Assembly (NCBI GenBank): GCA_037367405.1
Contig: JAZKJV010010760.1
Span: forward strand, 62,001 to 126,000
Source of the DNA: Ottelia alismoides
Taxonomy: Eukaryota; Streptophyta; Magnoliopsida; Alismatales; Hydrocharitaceae
Reading direction: 5' to 3'
Length of the DNA: 64,000 bases
Positions 59,622 through 64,000 of this stretch are shown in pieces (within the stretch, counting starts at the first letter, position 1; each line of letters starts with the position of its first letter). Position numbers and translations under genes: made by a program. The notes under the pieces are model-generated. The model had not been told where the DNA came from. It was given only the letters and a program-made list of their open reading frames with translations, and did not search any database.

Positions 59622-60866
59622 TGGTTCACATGCCAGTAGAGGCTGCTGCCGGCCGGCATTAGGAAGAGGCTTGAAGGGTTGATGTGAAGATTTTTGTGGT
59701 GCAAGAGCGGTCAGGGACCGTCTGGTATGCATCTGGTCAACTGGGAGGATATCACGCTGCAGAAGTGCGACGATGGTCTCGGGGTGCGCCGGCTGGGCGT
59801 GCCGAACAATGCACTCTTATTGAAGTGGGTGGCGAGGATTTGGGGCGGTGGCGACGATCTTTGCACCAAGCTCATTCGGCAGATATACTCGGTCAGTGGT
59901 GCGGCGCCGTCGGCCATCTCCGAGGGGCGGCGGTGAGGCCCTCTCTCTTTTGGAAAGGTTATCCTCACGGTCACACATAACTTTCAGGGGTTGTTTAGAT
60001 CGGTGCTGGGGAATGGCAAAAGCTTTGCTTTTTGGCGGGATAATTGGACGGACGTGGGGGGGGGGGGGGGTTCTTGCTTCTCGCTTCCCTCGTCTTTTTG
60101 CTCTGGCGGAGGATTCGGACGTGCGGGTTGCCGCGTGCTGGTCTAATGGCAATTGGATGTCGTTGTTTCATTCTAACTTCTCGGATTAGCGGATGGAAGA
60201 GTTCATGCGACTGCTGGACGTGCTCAGGGACATGAGGGGGCCTCCGACAGAGCGTGATCAATGGGTTTGGCGTGATAATGCTTTTTCCGTCCGTAAGGTG
60301 TACTTGGCGATCTCCAGGCCCCCGCCCTCCCTATCGGCGGAGTTAGTGCATGACTGTGCTTTCCTTTGGGGGGTGGGTCTTCCCGAGAGGATCGGGTTCT
60401 TTTTTTGTCTGTTCAGAAGGAAGAGTCTAATGACTCGTGACAGATGCGCCGGGCTGCTGGGGGTGGTCTCTGATAGGTGCCTTATTTGCGATACAGAGAT
60501 TGAGACGGTGGAGCATCTTTTCTTCTCATGTCGGGGGATAGTGCCCCTTTGGGATGACCCGACACTGGGGTGGATTAACTTATCAGACGTTGGGACATTC
60601 TGTGGTGGCTTAGCTGCGGCCGAGCAACGGGCAAGAAGGGAGTTACTGCGGCCGCTCGCGACGATTTGGTCCATTTGGCTGGCCATGAACACGCTGCTGT
60701 TTTCGGGGCAGAGGTTTTATTTGGAAAATGTTTTGCAAGTGTCGAGCTTGCTAAGCTCTTGGGTCGATTATTGCGTCTCTTTGTATTTTCTTCTCGCTTT
60801 CCTTCTTTTAATAAATACTAGGGGCGGACACCATTGAGTCTCCCCCTTTCTTGGCTTCAAAAAAAA
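59622..60866 (+). mobile_element. L1 LINE, 5'-truncated, inserted in the RTE
   Basis: 1245 bp ending in a poly-A tail, with an exact 12-bp duplication TAGTAACATCTC (59610-59621 and 60867-60878). It encodes the ORF2 C-terminus. The first 25 bases repeat pieces of the neighbouring RTE (GGTTCACATGCCA as at 59463, CAGTAGAGGCT as at 59566), which suggests template switching at the 5' junction. Confidence 0.9.
59694..60837 (+). pseudogene. L1 ORF2 C-terminus with zinc-binding domain
   Basis: The first frame (to about 59936) gives VNWEDITLQKCDDGLGVRRL and NNALLLKWVARIW, the segment after the reverse transcriptase fingers. After a frameshift a 214-codon frame (60193-60837) has WVWRDNAFSVRKVYLAI and the zf-RVT domain CLICDTEIETVEHLFFSCRG, ending in LLLINTRGGHH. 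The domain is intact, but the reverse transcriptase core and endonuclease are missing by 5' truncation. Confidence 0.85.
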
Positions 60867-60878
60867 TAGTAACATCTC

Positions 60879-63294
60879 CATCAATTTCTCCATTATATTG
60901 CAAAATATATCCCAAGTATCTAAAAGAATCCTTCTTCTGAACGTTAGTATCACTAATCTTCACCCTGATTCTTTCACTGTTGCTTCCATCAAAAGTTCAC
61001 TCTATATATTCAGTCTTAGCCCTACTTATACGAAATCCTTAGTCTCCAATGCATGCCTTTAGACCTCAAGCTTTCTCATTTACTCCATCTCTAGTCTCAT
61101 CAATCAACACTATATCATCAACGAATAACATACACCAAGGCATCTCACCCTGAATGCGACTTGTCAACTCGTCTATAATCAAAGTAAAAAAGAATGGACT
61201 TAAAGCTGAATCTTGATGCAGACCAATGTTGATATCAAAATAGTTAGTTTTCCCACATCGGATCCTTACACAAGAAGAAACCCTATCATACATATCCTTT
61301 ATGAGGTTACGTGTAGGACATTTAATTGTCTCTTCTCCAAAGCTCTCCACAATATCTCTCGTGGGACATAATCATAAGCATTCTTTAAATCAATAAAAAT
61401 CATATGGAGGTTCTATAAATCTCCTTTGTTCTCTTCATCAAGTGAATGGCTTTAATAGTTGAGCGACATGACATGCATTCAAATTGATTTTCTTTTACAT
61501 TGAAATCTTGCTTCTTTTGATCACACATTCCCAGATATTCATAGTGTGACTCATCAGCTTGATACCTCTGTAATTTGAACAATTTTGAATGCCTCCTTTG
61601 CTCTTATAAAGAGACACCACAATGTTCGCTACATAACATTGAATAAATTTGTAAGCCAAGTTCAACCGTGCTCACCTAAAACTCTCCATACTTCAATATG
61701 AATGTCATTCGGGTCCTGCACCTTTCTCAGGTCTCATAACCTTCAAAGCCTCCTCTACTTCCTTTGTATTCATCTATAGCTTGCACGATTCAAGTAACTT
61801 TCACTACTAGCTAGATCTTCCAAATTGATCTCTCTACTTCCTTCCCCAATGAAACACTGCTTCCATCTAGTCTCTGTATCCTTCTGAGTAACAAGCACAC
61901 AACCTTCCTTAGCTTTTGATTTAGCTTCACTCACATCCTTTTTTGCCGCCTTCTTCGCTATTTAGTAGTCTGTGACAGTTTCCTCTGCACTATCCTTAGA
62001 CATGGCTCTAAAGCATGTTCTTTTAATTTTGAGCTTCTATTGCATCCCTCCACTCCACCACCAGGCTTCCTTCTATCATGGAGTTCCTCCCTTTGACTCG
62101 CCTAGCATCTCTTTGGCTACCCTTTTGATACAAGATGCTATCGCCTCCCACATCTCGTTTGCACTTCTGTTACAATGTCAAGATAATTCTCCTAAAACCT
62201 TCTCCCTAAAGCTTGATTGCTTCAATTGAAGATTCCACCATCCAGTTCTAGTGATCTTGGGAACTCTCATTTTCTTTATCATATCTTTTATTTGCACATC
62301 CATGACTAACAAGCGATGTTTGGTTGCTAAACTCTCTACTGGGATTACTTTGTAATCTTTGCAACACAACCGATCCCTTCTCCTCAATGCAAAGTAATCT
62401 ATTGACGTTTTAGTATGGCCACTCTTATAAGTAATTAAATGCTCCTCCTTGAAAAATGTTTGCTATGAAAAGATCATAAGCTGTTACAGAATCCAGATTA
62501 ACTTTCCCTCTTCATTTCTATCCCCGAAGACATGACCTCTATGAACACTAGCATACCTATAGCATCCTTTCTCACATGTCCTTTAAGGTCTCCACCTTGG
62601 CAAATCATCTCTTTTTTGTGGGATTCCTTGCATAATCTTGTCCAAATCCTCTCAAAATGCTTGTGTAATTCTTTCATCTAAATCAATGTGCGGTGCATAT
62701 TCGAGCACCAATTTTAGCAAAATAATCTGATCCCCGCATATTTGCACCTCAAGCACACAATACTTCAAATCCTTATGAACAACCACGCAAATGCCATTTC
62801 TACCCTTATCTTTACCTGAATATCAAAGTCTAAAGTCCGTCTTCTCGATCTCTCCAACCCATTTTGTCTCCAACCCATTTTCTCTCTTGCTTTCTCTTGC
62901 TTTCGTCTTCTTGATCTCTCTTGCTTTCTCTCCAACCCATTTTGTCTCTTGGAGACAGTATTTGAATATTCTTTTTTTTCCATTGTATCTACTATCTCCA
63001 TCGATTTGTCAGTCAAAGTGCTAATATTCCAATTACCTATCCACAACTTCCTTTGCGACATCTTTTGACTAACTTCTTTACTTGCATACGTCCATTGTGC
63101 GAGAACCCCTTGCAAATTTTGGATTGCATCAGGACGACGATGCAACGGAATTAGCTTATTTACTTGCACGTGTTCCTCATGCGAGAACCCTTGCAAATTT
63201 TGAACTGCATCCAGACAACGATGTAGCGACCCTTGTCAATCTCTCATTGCATTCGGACGATGCAATGTGTCGCTAGTAGGGAACACCTCAACGA
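60879..63294 (-). pseudogene. RTE endonuclease and reverse transcriptase region
   Basis: Minus strand, N- to C-terminal from high to low coordinates: endonuclease start near 63060, middle portion damaged by a local CTCTCCAACCCATTTTGTCT duplication (62850-62945), RAHL...KTGY-like segments, then LIIDELTSRIQGEMPWCMLF (about 61130-61190). The protein nicks the target and copies its RNA by target-primed reverse transcription. Inactive here. Confidence 0.75.
63090..63276. repeat. Diverged direct repeats at the RTE 5' end
   Basis: The phrase 'GCGAGAACCC(C)TTGCAAATTTT' occurs at about 63099 and 63181, followed by GCATC.GGACGACGATG variants at 63127, 63208 and 63249. Units of about 80 and 45 bp. It may be part of the 5' UTR promoter of the RTE. 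Confidence 0.6.
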
Positions 63295-63453
63295 AATATA
63301 AATGTTTGCTGAAATCAATGATGAAAAGATCTGAATTGTTTTGAGACAAATTCCTAAATAGTGTTCTTAAAAGAATACTATTTATGAATTTGTCTCCTAC
63401 GACAACACACAACCCTCCTCAATTTACACGGGCTTGGGGCCATTCATAAATGG

Positions 63454-63646
63454 TGAAATGGCGAAGCCTTCTCCCATTATAAGTAGGGTCGGCTACATGG
63501 ATTCTTGCTCAAATCCATGTTGAAAGATACAACTATTTTTTACTCCGGCTGTCGATTACCTACCGCAACCCCCACAAAGAGGGGATTTGAACCCTGATCT
63601 TTTGGGTGGTAGGCACATTGCACTACCACTAGACCATCTAAGCGGG
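63454..63646 (-). mobile_element. tRNA-derived SINE with RTE-type 3' tail
   Basis: On the minus strand: an A box TGGTCTAGTGG (63626-63636) and a B box GGTTCAAATCC (63583-63593), 32 bp apart, the RNA polymerase III promoter of a tRNA-like head. The 3' part GTAGCCGACCCTACTTATAA with GGGAGAAGGCTTC matches the RTE 3' end at 56045-56110 (GTAGCCGACCCTACTTAATG). Flanking 11-mers TTCATAAATGG and TTCATCCATGG match at nine positions. 193 bp. It resembles the Au-type SINEs of plants; a functional tRNA is excluded by the missing cloverleaf arms. Confidence 0.85.
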
Positions 63647-64000
63647 TTCATCCATGGCTGAGTTAAATATAATAAATATTTGAATTTAATTTTTTGAAAG
63701 GGCTTGGGACCATCCATAAATATTATAAATATTTGAAATCAACTTTTTGAAAGGGTTGGATAATAAATACAATTAAGCAATTATTATGCTAGAGTATTTT
63801 TTTCAAATATTATTATATCTATATGAATAACATTTAATATTGCATATTTAAGAAAATATATTTTATGTATAAGATATTTTAATTGTTCGTTTATTTTATA
63901 GTTATTTCAAGTGTGTTTGAGTGTATTTTGTACATGTTCTAATCCTTCCGGTTTAGTTACCCGGTTCAACCATTTTTTCCTTACCGGTTTGGTTTAATCC
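63647..64000. other. AT-rich intron DNA and AACCGGTT-class end
   Basis: 63700-63722 repeats the GGGCTTGG(G/G)ACCAT...CATAAAT phrase seen at 63430-63450. From 63940 the sequence is dense in CCGGTT/AACCGG words, the probable right subterminal region of the element that begins at 57379. The window ends inside it. Confidence 0.5.

Larger units (their letters stand above)
59070..63294 (-). mobile_element. RTE LINE, nearly full length, split by an L1
   Basis: On the minus strand: an endonuclease start KLWIGNWNISTLTDKSMEIV (about 63000-63060), reverse transcriptase with GLHQDSALSPFFFTLIIDEL and MLFVDDIVLIDETRDG (61080-61230), and the 3' end AATGTGTGAAAAGGCTTTG with TTGTTGTTG at 59070-59095. A 15-bp duplication AATATAAAT(A/G)TTTGC flanks it (59055-59069 and 63295-63309). 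Without the L1 it is about 2.97 kb, close to full length for plant RTE. Stops and frameshifts are common; the catalytic box reads FVDD rather than FADD. Confidence 0.88.

Noticed and set aside
63583..63636. tRNA gene
   Set aside because: A and B boxes are present, but the anticodon and acceptor arms do not pair and the body continues into an RTE-like tail, so it is a SINE.

Overview
This window is plant nuclear DNA, almost certainly from an angiosperm. The evidence is one split nuclear gene for a mitochondrial protein, plus plant-type Copia, RTE, L1, hAT and Mutator-like transposons. The species cannot be named from the sequence. The very large introns point to a transposon-rich genome.

Only one host gene is supported: ATP2, the beta subunit of mitochondrial F1-ATP synthase, on the + strand. 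Exon 1 (7935-8399) carries the targeting presequence and the N-terminal domain. The next seven exons lie together at 54091-55772. Together they give 516 contiguous codons, including the Walker A, Walker B and DELSEDD motifs. The last exon (roughly 40 residues expected) is not in the window. Intron 1 is therefore 45,691 bp and intron 8 is longer than 8.2 kb. Introns 3 and, probably, 5 appear to use GC donors.

Upstream (1-7740) lies an old LTR-retrotransposon landscape: a gag-like remnant, a tRNA-Asp type primer binding site, AT-rich LTR-like DNA and two GC-rich islands with no convincing gene.

Intron 1 is a nested stack of transposons: a Copia element (8814-14327, minus strand); a decayed second Copia (about 23.35-26.5 kb) with an internal 0.5 kb duplication; a decayed hAT element with BED/DUF659 transposase remnants (26563-34489), itself invaded by an RTE LINE, a hAT MITE and an LTR element; a short LTR element (36613-37939); Copia and hAT fragments at 39.5-43.8 kb; and many small hAT-type elements. 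At least eight of the small elements show exact or near-exact 8-bp target duplications. They share CA(A/T/G)-type ends but fall into distinct classes defined by different, mostly palindromic, subterminal words.

Intron 8 (55773 onward) holds an RTE fragment, a probable Pack-MULE (57565-58989), a nearly full-length RTE LINE split by an L1 insertion, and a tRNA-derived SINE whose 3' tail matches the RTE tail. The whole block may sit inside one large hAT-like element whose right end lies beyond the window.

No gene, RNA gene, CRISPR array or operon other than the above could be supported.
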